DNA from: Unio delphinus
Taxonomy: Eukaryota; Mollusca; Bivalvia; Unionida; Unionidae
Direction: 5' to 3'
NCBI GenBank assembly: GCA_029339505.1
Contig: JAQISU010000026.1
Span: 124,001 to 188,000, forward strand
Length of the DNA stretch: 64,000 nucleotides
Shown: in pieces, positions 38,940 through 51,435 of the stretch
How positions within the stretch are numbered: the first letter of the stretch is position 1
Layout of the letters: each line of letters begins with the position of its first letter
Notes under the pieces: generated by a model
What the model was told of the DNA's origin: nothing
Database searches by the model: none
What the model saw: the letters and a program-made list of their open reading frames with translations, nothing else
Position numbers and translations under genes: made by a program

Positions 38940-40490
38940 TCGTTTCTCGCTTCCGTTAACATTTAAGTAATAATGAATGTAGTCCCAGTTCGTTTAGTCT
39001 TGAGCACAATGTAGTATGAAGAGCCAAGGAGTGGTCATTTAAAGCAATTAATTAGGGTCCATCATAGCATAAATGGGTTCCCTGGTGGTCACGTGATGGC
39101 GGTTTATTAAAAAAGAAAGGATGTGTTAACAGTGAAACAAGACAGCAGAGAAAACTTTTAATTGTTCTCGTTTCCAAAACAAGGAGATGAAGAAACACAT
39201 ACTAACTGAACAGCCAATGCATGATGAAACACAATAAATGTAGACTAAGGTAGACAACAAGCACATATATCATGAAAGACAGCATAAAAACGGAAGAACA
39301 ACGTCAAGCCGGTTAAGCGACAGCTGCCATCTTTCCGGAAAAAACAAAACAAAAATCACAACAAAACATTATATTGTTGCATTATTTTTGTACAAGGAAC
39401 ATTACTGGATGCAGATATACACATATTTATTGTAATATATTTGTGACCGGATATTTGCAGTATTTGATTTGTAACATTAGATTGTACAAAAGACGTAAAC
39501 AAATATCTTTTTTAGTTGGACTTGCATCACACATTTGCCGCGTAAATATGCTGTGGTTGGATAAAGTTCTGTCCGTTGAGGAGACTCGGTTATATCTACA
39601 TTCTTCTGTGAGCAAAGGTGAATTTATTTACTTCAACAAGTTCACATTTAAACCAAGCTTGTATATAGGGTAGATTCGATGCTACAGATATACTGCCCAT
39701 CCATCACACCATTGTTATCTTCTAAGCAATACTTGTTATTGTTCTTGTCTTGGCGTTTTTGCCATTTTTCCTGTTATGGTATATTATACAAGACATAACA
39801 AATCCATGTGGGGGTAAATTGGCAATATTGAAACAGACGAGACCATATGTTTCCCAATTCCCTTTCGCGATCTGAATCAATCAAATGGCAGCCAAAAATA
39901 TTCAATGAAAACAAAAAGTTCCAGAAGGCTGTGTTAAAACGTTTTCCCACGACCGCAGCCAATTCATAAAGAGAAAATACCTCACAATAATTTCATGGGC
40001 TTATTTTAACCAATCAGAATCACACAAAGTTATATGTTCACATTATGTCAAAAATATGAAACTGCACACACTGTGGACAAAGTGTTCCTACTAAGTGATA
40101 ATTTATTATGTTATATAATATCCACTTGCCCGACTCCATGGACAGACTCAAATGTGGCGCAGGCGAACTCAAGTTTGCAAGGTACTTGCCAAATAAGTTG
40201 AGAGTAAGAGATACACAGTTTATATTTAGTTTTGAATGTTTTATATTCTGCTTACTGTATTGTATACCTTACGATTTTGCTACAGTAAATTTATCAACAC
40301 CTTTATTTAGTGTTCATATGTACATGACCTTTCATCAAAGCTTCATTCATCTATCGGTGGTGATTTATAGATGAACACATGAATATACTACTGAAAGCTC
40401 GCAACCGGAATGTTAGGAAACATTGTCAATCGTTGAAGGAATGTGTTGCTAAAAATGCTTGCTAAATCAAAACAATAATGAACTTGAAGC
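38940..40490. other. Intergenic stretch, nothing recognised
   Basis: Several 60-99 codon ORFs occur on both strands, with no domain or splice support. Confidence 0.5.
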
Positions 40491-40825
40491 ATTTTAAGTG
40501 TGATTATGTATATATAGAACATTTTAAGTGTGATTATGTATATATAGAACATTTTAAGTGTGATTATGTATATATAGAACATTTTAAGTGTGATTATGTA
40601 TATATAGAACATTTTAAGTGTGATTATGTATATATAGAACATTTTAAGTGTGATTATGTATATATAGAACATTTTAAGTGTGATTATGTATATATAGAAC
40701 ATTTTAAGTGTGATTATGTATATATAGAACATTTTAAGTGTGATTATGTATATATAGAACATTTTAAGTGTGATTATGTATATATAGAACATTTTAAGTG
40801 TGATTATGTATATATAGAACATTTT
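40491..40825 (+). repeat. 30-bp tandem array, about 11 near-perfect copies
   Basis: The unit attttaagtgtgattatgta plus tatatagaac repeats head to tail with no visible substitutions. Because 30 is a multiple of three, open frames cross it on both strands (10-residue periods HFKCDYVYIE and MFYIYIITLK). These ORFs are consequences of the repeat, not evidence for a gene. Confidence 0.97.
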
Positions 40826-40993
40826 GTTTGCTGATATAAATAGTAAATATTCTATTTCAATGGGAGAATCGAAACTAATGTCCCTTATTTTCAACATATT
40901 TTCATCCGTCTTCATTACCATACACCGTTTTCATCCCCCGTTGATCAGGAAGCTTTATATTTTACCGTTACCATCTTACCGTTGTACATTCAG

Positions 40994-40994
<1 letters not shown>

Positions 40995-41063
<69 letters not shown>
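40995..41063. repeat. (TA)n microsatellite
   Basis: About 68 bp of TA shortly after the 30-bp array. Confidence 0.97.
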
Positions 41064-41065
<2 letters not shown>

Positions 41066-41119
41066 CTTATCAACATTAAAACGTTTACCTTTCTCTAAAC
41101 GTTTTTACATATAACCTAT

Positions 41120-41169
41120 TGCTCGGCGCTAAATAGCATAAAAGTGCTGGTACGCCGTTAAAATACAAG

Positions 41170-41204
<35 letters not shown>

Positions 41205-41215
41205 CCAATCAATTA
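41120..41215 (+). mobile_element. Retroposon 3' end with (ATCA)n tail
   Basis: ctcggcgctaaatagcataa and agtgctggtacgccgttaaa lead into (atca)n at about 41169-41214. The reverse-orientation sequence at 45952-46020 has the same blocks and a (TGAT)n tail, so both are 3' ends of one SINE or LINE family. The body upstream is lost or replaced by the (TA)n array. Confidence 0.65.
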
Positions 41216-42052
41216 ATCGGATTTCAAAATATCAATGATAGAGATAAAAAAATGTTGAAAGCACTGACTGTTCATCTATTTAATCAAATGTTTTTGTACA
41301 GTCTTGGCTCTGACCTTAGAGACTTCTAGAATGGAAACAAAAATATTCAGTGACCAAATATTTTCAGGAAATAGTAATTTGGACCTTGATGGTATATAAT
41401 CTTATTCGCCTTATAATTACGTAAGAGTTTAATGTTGATTTTGTCTGAGTTTATGGTGATATCAACTGTTAGTTATCAAATTACGCAGTAAATAACGGCC
41501 CGAACGGCGTGATGTAAGCTGTGTGAGATGGCAATCCAGTTTATCCCTTGATACACTCAGAAAAAGACAACAATAAACTATTTTATTTGTAGTTTTTGAT
41601 CATTTTGTTTATTCTTTTTTTTTGTATAGCTTTTTTAATTTGATAATTGTTACAAGCGTATGAATTCTTGTTGAGGGCGTCTGAAAAGTAGTTGTTTGCA
41701 ATACGAGAATCAGTTTGTCGAAGCTGAGGCTGGCATTAGGAAAAGAATGTCCACAACTAATAATTATGCCTTCAATGTAAAGTGTGAAAATTTTGAAGCA
41801 CTGGTTGCACCAATTCACAATTATGAATCAGAAGTATAGGATTTATTCAAGAAAATGTTGTTGAACGGTTGCACTTACAGTTTTGCAAATATCTATTCGG
41901 GACTTAACAAATCTAAACAAAAAGGAATTTTTTTGTTTGTGGTGAATTGACCCATCACCACTAGTTAACTATGCTAACCGATTAACCAATCAATGAACAT
42001 AAATTAGACACGCCTCCAGGCATTGCTTTCATCCGTCATTTTCCTCTGATAA
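41216..42052. other. Intergenic stretch, nothing recognised
   Basis: No gene or repeat was supported; a 4-bp ATAA at 42049-42052 abuts the next element. Confidence 0.45.
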
Positions 42053-42514
42053 GGTATAACGGTACCAACTGCGCAAGTCCATGTGGGTGGAGCTTAAGGT
42101 GTAGGTCCATACCATTCAGACCTTAAGAACAAGACAAGCTTTGATTGGTGGATTATGTAAGAGTTGTACTTTCTGTTAGGCTTAAGAAAAGGTTAGCCTC
42201 TTGGCAACATGTGAATTTATGCTAATTCCTAAATAGATCAAATTTTGTATTTTTTATGATTTTTTGAAAATGTAATACACATGACTGAAAATAGGTGTGT
42301 TGTGACTAGATAACTCATACCCCTGTCTAGTTCCAGCAGAGTTATCTCTCTTAAATGCAATGGAGTACCTGGTTTTGTCATTGTCAAATTGACAATCTAA
42401 CATTGTTCTCTATAACAGTGTGTGAGATGCATGCTAAATTAGGATAGAAAATATAGTTATTTCTCCAAATATTAGCATTGAGGTCTATGGAAAAACAATT
42501 GGTACCGTGATACC
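42053..42514. repeat. 463-bp repeat, copy 1, with 16-bp terminal inverted repeats
   Basis: It begins GGTATAACGGTACCAA and ends TTGGTACCGTGATACC, inverse copies matching 15 of 16. It is about 97% identical by eye to 43821-44284 in direct orientation. Copy 1 alone is flanked by TAA / TAA. It is non-coding, with an internal palindrome attgtcaaattgacaat. Confidence 0.85.
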
Positions 42515-43820
42515 TAAAAGATAATACCAGTTTCACAGTGTATCCATAGTAACGAGTATACATAACCACCACTTCTATACTGTCATAGTGTCATTTGGTT
42601 AAACAATGGATATTGAGATGTTTTGGTCTAATATTGACAGACTTTTACATAGAAAATTTAGAAAATAACACACATTAGCTTTGGAATGGGGATTTTGTAA
42701 CTATATCTATAGCATATATAGACTGATGGCTTTGTGACTGTGTAGTCAGCTCCAGTATTAGCATACAGGCAAAAAAAGGTTATGTAAAGTTAATATAGTC
42801 AATTTTAGCCAAAGTATTGACTATTTTATGCACAAAAGATGAAAAATCATGAATAAAAAACAACTCTCTTGTTCTTCTAAAGCATGTTATAGACCAAGAT
42901 AGAGGACACTACTGGTCCTCTTTTAGATAGTTCACTTGTACCATAAAGAATATTCTGGTATGAGTATTTTAGGTAATTTATTAAAGATATGGTATTCCTT
43001 CCTATTTTGATTTGAATAGTCCTGCTCTAAATGTCTTTTTTTTTGTTATAAACTTTTGTGCCGTGAAAAATGAACATGCGATTCCTTAGTTAGATAATCA
43101 TTCTTGAGGTCTCTACTACATATAGACTTTTTCTATATATTAGTCCACATTTTCAACCCCAAATCCATGATAACCACTTAGAAAAGCTGTTATCTACTTT
43201 ATTTGGTGTCAGATTGGCTTATTGCATCAATTGTATGCACTACAGAAAGGAGGGAAGCTTCCTATTTGTATGACAAAGAGGCTGGGTAGCTTGACCTTTG
43301 TGTGAGGACTAGAGGTTAGTGACCTCTTGCATATGCAGACAGTGTAAAGTGTTCAAAGCTAATATTTTATAATTAGATTGGGCCATGTCCACCTGTCCTT
43401 GTTGTTACTTTCTGTGTTAATGAAACAATTATAAGTCCTTTATTTTAGATCAAAATGTCTCTTTAAGAGTAGAACTGGTACATGCTAACTAGTGTGTTGA
43501 CCTTTGACCTTACTATTAAACAATATGACATAATGTGATTTATCGCATATCACCAAAGTGAAGTTTGATAAGTGCTAATATGAATAAAACACAACTCATA
43601 GTTAAAAGAATTCATTTTATTTCAAAACATGAGTTTGATAATGAAGCAATGGTATGCAAACAAGAGTTCCAACAGCTCAATAACATTTCTGTACACAATC
43701 ATATAGAACATAGCTTAGTACTTCATAAAATTGTTTTTGACAAGCGAGACTAAGTACACTTGTTAGTTATATAGTCCCGAGCTTTTTCACAGATTATTGG
43801 AAAAATCAAGGTTTGCTCTA
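42515..43820. other. 1.3-kb interior between the two 463-bp repeats
   Basis: AT-rich and non-coding. There is no primer-binding-site-like sequence after copy 1 and no clear polypurine tract before copy 2. No protease, RT or integrase motifs were found. Confidence 0.6.
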
Positions 43821-44284
43821 GGTATAACGGTACCAATTGCGCAAGTCCATATGGGTGGAGCTTATGGTGTAGGGTCCATACCATTCAGACCTTAAGAACA
43901 AGACAAGCTTTGATTGGTGGATTATGTAAGAGTTGTACTTTCTGTTAGGCTTTAAAAAAAGGTTAGCCTCTTGGCAACATGTGAATTTATGCTAATTCCT
44001 AAATAGATCAAATTTTGTATTTTTTATGATTTTTTGAAAATGTAATACACATGACTGAAAATAGGTATGTTGTGACTAGATAACTCATACCCCTGTCTAG
44101 TTCCAGCAGAGTTATCTCTCTTAAATGCAATGGAGTACCTGGTTTTGTCATTGTCAAATTGACAATCTAACATTGTTCTCTATAACAGTGTGTGAGATGC
44201 ATGCTAAATTAGGATAGAAAATATAGTTATCTCTCCAAATATTAGCATTGAGGTCTATGGAAAAACAATTGGTACCGTGATACC
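43821..44284. repeat. 463-bp repeat, copy 2
   Basis: It has the same termini as copy 1 and a few substitutions. It is followed by ATAA, which matches the ATAA before copy 1, so the whole 42053-44284 unit is flanked by a 4-bp direct repeat. Confidence 0.85.
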
Positions 44285-45707
44285 ATAAGATGGTTGGCAG
44301 TACTAACATTATTTATAAATTATTTGCAATGATTTCTTGATTTCTCGACCGATAAGGGTGAAAAGCAGTCAATGGGAGCTTTGTAATTTGGACAGTCGAT
44401 ATCCAGATCATCTAAATGGAGGAATAAGATTATTCCTTTACAGAAACATAGATAAAACTTTGATCGATAAAGACTTTTTTGTGCTCGCGTATACGATGAA
44501 TTGAATATGGAAACGATTGATCGCAATTACAACAATTTTGTTTGCATAAAATTATGTAGAAAAGCATATTCCGTCTAATGGCTAATAACCTGTTTTATTT
44601 CCGTAAATAATAAAAATTAATTTCAAACCTGAAAACCTTTTTCGTGAAAACGGAAATCGGCTGCAAAAGATACTAATGCATTTAGTAAATGATCTTATCC
44701 TTATTTACTTTATATGGCTTATGTTTATGCTGCCTTGAAAGTAAATTAATACAAAATTAATAACACAGTATTAAATAGATACTGTTTAGAAGTATACGGT
44801 TGTACATAATAATTTAAGGTTCTACTGTTTTTGTCAGATGGAGTTTTGATCATTGATGTATGTTGATGTAAATATGTAAATGAGTGCTTAGTATATCGGA
44901 CGATATTTATCTGAAACCATTGTTTTCGTATTTCTTATTATTATTACAGGTCTATATCACCACTCCGTCTTCAGCCCCATGAAAAAGTAAAGAGTTACTC
45001 AAGTCTTTGAAGGATCGAGACGATAAACTATTAATTTTGGGATTATCAACATTAAAATGTAAATTTTCAAACTTTAATATAATGCAGACTCAGGTTCAGT
45101 CCATCCTATACAAGAAAAAAAAATATACATCAAAACCCACAAGTTACACGGTTCTCCACCCTTATTCTTGAAACATTTATTTTTAATATATTTTTTCAAT
45201 GTCAATTTCTTTTCTTTTCTTCAATCCGCCGACGGGAAGTACTTTCTACATACGTTGATGCAAACAATCATGCAATTGCCATCAATTATATCCATATTCA
45301 GCTGACCACAGAAAAGTCTTTATCAATCGAAGTTTTGTCTATGTTTCGGGACAGGAATAAATCTAATTACTCCATTTCGACGATCTGAGTGAGTATCGAC
45401 TGTCAGAATTACGAAGCTCCCATTGACTTCTTTTAGCCCATTTCGATGGAGAAATCAACAAATCATTGAAAAATTTGTACATACTTGTCATAATCAATTC
45501 ATTAATGCCACAAACAGCTTGTCGGAGGAAAATGGCGGACGAAAGCAAGGCCTGAAGGTGTGTCAAGTTTACGTTCGCTGATTGGTTAATTGATAAAACA
45601 TGAGTGACAAATGGCGATAGATCAATTGTCGAGGACACATCTTATAGATCAGTAAATGTCACTACATTATGAAATATTGGAAGTAGTGTATCTCTTCAGA
45701 TTAAGGA
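44285..45707. other. Intergenic stretch, nothing recognised
   Basis: No gene was supported. The ORFs at 44320-44526 and 45363-45638 have no motif. Confidence 0.45.
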
Positions 45708-45838
45708 GTATGTATGTATGTATGTATGTATGTATGTATGTATGTATGTATGTATGTATGTATGTATGTATGTATGTATGTATGTATGTATGTATGTATG
45801 CATGCATGCATGCATGCATGCATGCATGCATGCATGTA
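45708..45838 (+). repeat. Compound (TATG)n-(CATG)n microsatellite
   Basis: About 90 bp of TATG changes at about 45800 to about 36 bp of CATG, then degenerates into gtgcgtgcgcgtgcg. Cysteine-rich ORFs across it are artefacts. Confidence 0.97.
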
Positions 45839-45951
45839 TTTATGTATGTGCGTGCGCGTGCGTAATATAATTTAATGTTTACAAAAATACAAAGCTTTTG
45901 TGGAAACAAAATGTTGGCATTCCTAGCACGGGATTTATCCAATAGTCTTGG

Positions 45952-46030
45952 TCTGGGAGGATTGATTGATTGATTGATATTTAACGGCGCACCAGCACTT
46001 TTAGGCTTTTTAGCGCCATACAACAGGTTG
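45952..46030 (-). mobile_element. Retroposon 3' end with (ATCA)n tail
   Basis: ttgattgattgattgatatt and taacggcgcaccagcacttt, then ggctttttagcgcc, is the inverse of the 3' end at 41120-41215. Confidence 0.65.
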
Positions 46031-47206
46031 TATTTAAACATGGTTAAAAATACTAAAGGTTTAATATCGACCAGCGATATAAAAAAAAAACAAATAGTTC
46101 AATATAAAATTGTAAGTTGTTGGTAACAGCAAAACACGAAGCTTCCCAATCAACGGGAGATGCAAACGGTGCATGCCGACGAAAACATGCCGCAAACAAG
46201 AGGCGACATTTGCATTGGGAGGAAGTGTGAATTCATCAAGCTGCCGAGAACAACAAATATTTTCTTATCTTTGATAAAGCATCGGCTAGCTCATCTCTTT
46301 ACCCGAAATTGGTATTCTGGAATTAACCATAACTATATTATATATATAGTTGTCATCACAGATTCTCTAAAACAGTAATTTGATATTATAATAATGCCAA
46401 AATATATAAAATCCCTTTCTAAAAAAAGGATGTCTGTCCACACGTTATATATTATAGGCATACAATCTAAGATTTTTGACTTTTTTTCTTGCAAATGCAT
46501 GATATTATGAAAAGTATAGTAGAAATAATGAGTAATTACAGGTCATTCAGTTTCAAAAAATGTACAACTGTAAGTTTAATCAATGAAAAATATAACGATT
46601 TTCTGTACGGATTGCTAATTAAGTATGCAGAAACGGAATTTACCGATATACTACGAAGTCGCAGTGTCACGTGACGCGCGTCAACAACTATGATGGAAAA
46701 TCCTGACAATAAGAGGTTCCGTTAAGGGGCCATTCTTGAAAGTGTTTACTTGTCGTGTTTGTGAGATTGTGTTACGTTGTAAGATAAACCAACTAAAAAT
46801 ATGATAATTTGTATCATTGTAATCAGAACCGCTATTAAAAGATCTCGCTAAAGTCACTTCTTTGGCTCAGAATAAAGTTGATTTTCTTGTGCATTTGCAT
46901 TTCCACCTCACGATCACGAGTCACGTATCCGATAGTCAATGTGATTTGCGCATTTGTTTGTATATTTTCACGTTTGCTTCATTGCATAACACAAAAATTA
47001 ATATTTTCCAACATAACATTTAATGCATTTATTTTATTTGGAATATTTTTTACTGACAATTTTATAAAACGTCTGCAGGACTTCGACCTGGTTGTTTTAG
47101 ATAAGTCGTGCTCCTTGCTGCACAGAGGTATACGCAAGATGCCCTGGCAGCAGAAGAAGATAATGATTACAACCGGGGCAAAAGACATACCGCTAATAGG
47201 CAGTTT

Positions 47207-48768
47207 TTTTTTTTGGGGGGGGGGGGGGGCACCAGACAGATCCCCCCCCCCCCCCATAAAAAAAGAAGTAAAAAGTTTGTATGTATGTATGTATGTGTTC
47301 TCCAGGTATGTTGTTTGTTTTTTTTTATTTTCATTTAACGCCCAATTTATTTTTCCCTTTTGGGGTTATATATTTGATACGGGGTATTTTTAGTATCCTA
47401 GTGTTTTTTCCGTAGATCATTACTAGGTGGGAATTGATCTACCCACAACTAGTAGTCTACGTTTGTATTTGTTTTGACCATGGCTAGTGGTCACCTATTT
47501 CCTTGTGTTTGCTATTTGTGTTGGTGCTATTTGTATATTGCTATATAAGGTATATACCTTGTATTTGTGTAAAGGATTGCCATTTCATTCAAATTTTTCT
47601 CACCAGTTGTCTTACTTTATGTTTTCTCTAAATGGAAGACATTCTCTTTTTTTTTGTTAGTTTATTTTAATTTAATTTTAATTTTGAATTTTGTATAAAT
47701 TGAAGTGTGTTATTTAAAATTTTTAGTATGCTTCAATTTTTCTAATAATATTTATATTCTTAGGTCCGTCTGCCTTTAGACAGAATCTGTACGAATTTAT
47801 TTTGTTGTACAGTTCCTGTCTCAATTTGGGCTGGCCTTTAATTGTTTATTTTAATTAAGAGTATGAAAAGTTTCAAAATTGTTTAAGTTCCCTTTATTGG
47901 GAGCCACGTCTATTACGGCAGATAGACATGGCAGAGAAAGTGTGGATATGGTATCCAGAGAAGTAGAGGTGCATTAGTAGAATAAAGTTTTATTTGTGGG
48001 TGATTTTTCCAAGCTCTGCCACAGGCCTGCTCACTTCGCGTGGCGCCATGTGATTTAGCCCCATGGCGTCCTCATGTGTACTTTCCCCTTACAAAGTATA
48101 TATCATTAATTAAGAGCGAATAATAATAATAATTTTTCTTTTTAATTATTATTTATTTTTTAAATTTTTTTTTAGATAAAAATAAAATAATTTCAATATA
48201 TTTTAAATTTAAAAATTACTCCCTAACCTTCATTAATTGGTCCTCGTTATAAAGTCCGTTATTAGTCTTACCAATTGTTTGTTAAAGTTCCGTCTAGGAA
48301 GAGTAATTGGCGTCTGTCATATTTGTCTACCTTCATTATTTCTATTATTAGTTTGATCCTTTCTTCCTTTGTTTCGTCACATTGCGTTATTGTGTGGTAT
48401 TTTGTATAAGGGGCATTTTTGCATATAAGGCAGCTAACAGGGGTCCGTATCATTCGTCTTCTAAGAGTCACTTCGCCTGTAAGCCAGGCGTTGTGGAGGT
48501 ACGTGTATCTGATACTTTGTACCTTTAGAGAGTTGATGTTGGAGCAATGCCTCCAAACTCTGTCCCAGTTGATATATGGAAATTCTATTTCTATTTGACT
48601 TTTTGTTTTGTTTGATTCTATTTCCGAAATCCAGTCATAGGTGTCGTCTTTATTTAGTTCCATATTTTTTTATTGTCCCTAAACCTATATAAAATTTCTT
48701 TAATCCCCTTATATACATGTGGTGCGTCTACTTTCTTAACTAATTTGTTGTTCGTGTAGATGTCTTGT
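47207..48768 (-). mobile_element. 5'-truncated LINE inserted in copy B, 14-bp TSD
   Basis: The 14-mer CTAATAGGCAGTTT occurs at 47193-47206 and again at 48769-48782. Copy A has the uninterrupted site (gctaatatgcagtttatttt). On the minus strand the insert starts in coding sequence near 48768 (LVKKVDAPHVYKGIKEILY), continues in the CCHC ORF at 48268-48663, then has a ~1-kb 3' UTR. It ends with a G-run, ATCTGTCTGGTGC, a C-run and about twelve A residues. 5' truncation, long TSD and A tail are the hallmarks of target-primed reverse transcription. Confidence 0.88.
48268..48663 (-). pseudogene. LINE C-terminal CCHC domain ORF
   Basis: The 131-codon ORF holds YINWDRVWRHCSNIN, YTYLHNAWLTGEVTLRRR and then SCLICKNAPYTKYHTITQC (C..C......H....C). 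That layout is shared by the zinc knuckle after the RT in many LINEs. The frame starts at an internal ATG; coding sequence continues upstream in another frame to the truncation point. The frame itself has few defects, which agrees with a young insertion. Confidence 0.75.
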
Positions 48769-50019
48769 CTAATAGGCAGTTTATTTTATGGACTTAATGG
48801 ATACCTATGTACTGGCTACAGACATGTCATTCCAAGCTGTTGTGTATGGCATATAATGGATAAATAATTTTGGCCAGTACCATTGCTTTACTCAAGGAAG
48901 ACTTGGGTGATCTATCCAATGATATGATGTGTGAATAATACAATTTATGTTGATTTTAAGTTGTATAAAGCATTTATTTTGTAATATGCATTTTTTTAGC
49001 TACCTAAACACTAAAGAATGATTATATGTATGGCCATGTTTTGAAAGCAACTGTGAGGAGACTATTTATTAAAAACATAGGATGAATTGAAGTTGACTAG
49101 CATTGGGATTTAAAGAACAAAAATACACTGGTGAATATGATTTTAATCGTGCATATACAGTAACACATAAAGTTAAATGATAAATAACGCATATTCATAT
49201 TGAGTTGAGAAAGCAAAACTTGTTGCAGTGTTTCATGAAAACAGATTAGCTTGTAAATATCAACACAAACACTAGGATAATATTCTATCCTGATACTGCT
49301 CATTAGTTTCAATTACATGAAAAACAAAATGGCTCTGGAAACAGAATAAGGTTTTTAAGACTAAAATACTAGTTCATCAAAAGCAACCTTGAATGCTTAT
49401 ATCATATAGGTGCATAATCAGCCGTCTTATTATAATTAAATCAAATATACTTGACACCAATTAAAAGCATCACATTTTCATTTTTTTCAAAATGTGTTCA
49501 TTTACTATAGAAATAATTATACCCTTTATATGAAAAACTGGAAGAATGTACACAATTGCATACACTGTAAAACTAACTGTTATATATTATGAAATGTACT
49601 AAACTTATATAAGTACAAATGTGCATGTACAGACATAACTTGAATTCAAGAGTACAGTCAGGAATACAAAACTGAAGGATATCATCTAAGAATAATTATG
49701 GCATATATAGAAGTTTTCCGTGTTATTTAGGTTCGGTGGGGTGCTCCCAATATTATTTAAATTATTACAAAAGACCTCCCCCCCCTCCCCTGGCTTGTTT
49801 TTGAGAGGAATTGAAGTAGTGATAAATGCAATGCTCAGAGCCCCCAGTCAGTGGTGCCGACAGTTAAATTAATGAATACACAAAATGTGAAAGTCAAATA
49901 AACAACAATTTAATATCATTAAATGACAGTCCTCTCTCAAATGAAATTCAAATTAAAACCCTATTACTCATCTTTAACTCGACCAAAGTATGGCCTGTTT
50001 TTTCATCTGACTTAGTGTA

Positions 50020-50056
50020 ATAGATTTTCATCCTGTCCTGTGTTCTTACTCATCCA
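50020..50056 (-). pseudogene. Last codons of the copy B transposon gene
   Basis: The minus strand reads MSKNTGQDENLLH then TAA, matching the C-terminus in copy A (MSRNTGQEENLLH). Homology to copy A ends just upstream. Confidence 0.5.
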
Positions 50057-50667
50057 CACAGAAAAGATCAAGGATTAACAATATTATGTATTTAATATAT
50101 CAGATAGTCCATCAAATGTTGAATGTCTGGCTGCATAAAAGAAATAAGCTGCGTAACTTTAAAAAAGTTTGTCTATTGTCCACTAAAACTCAATCACCAA
50201 CTGAACCCAGTCAAGCAGGTTACATATTAGACAAATTACTATCGAGGTATATGTGTACATACATTATCAATAGACCACCCACTCCCATACACAAGCATAT
50301 GCATTTGGGTAAATCCCCCTTGCCCTCTCCACGTTTACAATTACTTTTAGTTTAGTTACATATATCATGTATGTATCATAATGGTTGTTTTTTAGTATAC
50401 CTAGCACAAATATTCCCCTTTTATGTATATATCACAATTATTTTTGTTAGTATACTTTCTCAAATGGGTTGATAAAAACGTTTAGACTTTTCTATGATTA
50501 CACTTTCTTTCTCCTTAAGTTTTTCAACTTCAGAGAAGACTGAATCCCTTAAAATAAAATTTTGTAATGTGTAAATACTAATGTTGAACTTGGAAATCTT
50601 TAGTTTTATATCAAAAGAAAGCATTATCATTTATCTTGGCTATTATGATGGGAATGATAATGCTTCA

Positions 50668-50670
50668 AGA

Positions 50671-50732
<62 letters not shown>
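50668..50732 (+). repeat. (AAT)n microsatellite
   Basis: About 63 bp of AAT; it encodes the polyasparagine in one ORF. Confidence 0.97.
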
Positions 50733-50733
<1 letters not shown>

Positions 50734-51061
50734 TTTTTTAAAGGGGTGACTCATTTAGTAAAAGACTATTCTCCCTTGAGGTCATTTAATTAAAATACAA
50801 ACAGCATGATGAGGACCATATCAATAACAAAAATAAGACATTTGCCAACAAACAATTTATAAAAAAATATTATTCTAAATAAAACAAACCATATTTTAAC
50901 AAAATATACAATCTTTACCAACTGCAAAATATGAAACTAACATCGAATGATACATTTCCAGATAATACATACATTCCTTAGTCTTTTTAGATGCGCATCT
51001 ACCAAAATATTTGTAAACAAGTAAATATACATAAAATTTAATAAAATGTAGTAATACTTAC

Positions 51062-51155
51062 ACAGATGCCATATCTGTTTCTGATGTGGTTATATCAGAC
51101 ACAGCAGGAATTTGTATCATATGAATTGTTGGCCCAGGTGCCATGTCTTCTGTGA
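51062..51155 (-). pseudogene. Internal exon remnant of the copy B transposon gene
   Basis: The minus-strand frame reads ERNVTEDMAPGPTIHMIQIP, then AVSDITTSETDMASV, and ends at a consensus donor GTAAGT (51056-51061). A short duplication of the acatcagaaacaga stretch near 51160 blurs the 5' edge, so the acceptor is uncertain. No recognised domain. Confidence 0.45.
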
Positions 51156-51435
51156 CATTCCTCTCTGTTTCTGATGTTTACCTTACACTGCCATTCAATT
51201 CATAACTAATATAGCAAGGGAAAATGTTTCATTAGACACAATAATTATACATACTTTACAAATAATAGTATGCATAAAATATACTTAACTGTATTGCATT
51301 ACTTTAATTTACATTATATATCATTTTTATTTTTAAAAAAAACAGTAGTGACTGCTTGCCTCTAAATAAAGTCTTATGGTTGCGTGCGAAATGAAGATGA
51401 TCATTAAAACCCAATTGGTAGCCTCAAAAACAGTA

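Noticed and set aside
40388..40921. 177-codon minus-strand and 118-codon plus-strand repeat proteins
   Set aside because: They are produced by the 30-bp array, whose unit is a multiple of three; the flanks show no start context or motif.
46878..47393. 171-codon plus-strand ORF in transposon copy B
   Set aside because: Runs across the transposon/LINE junction and G/C homopolymer runs; copy A has it broken.
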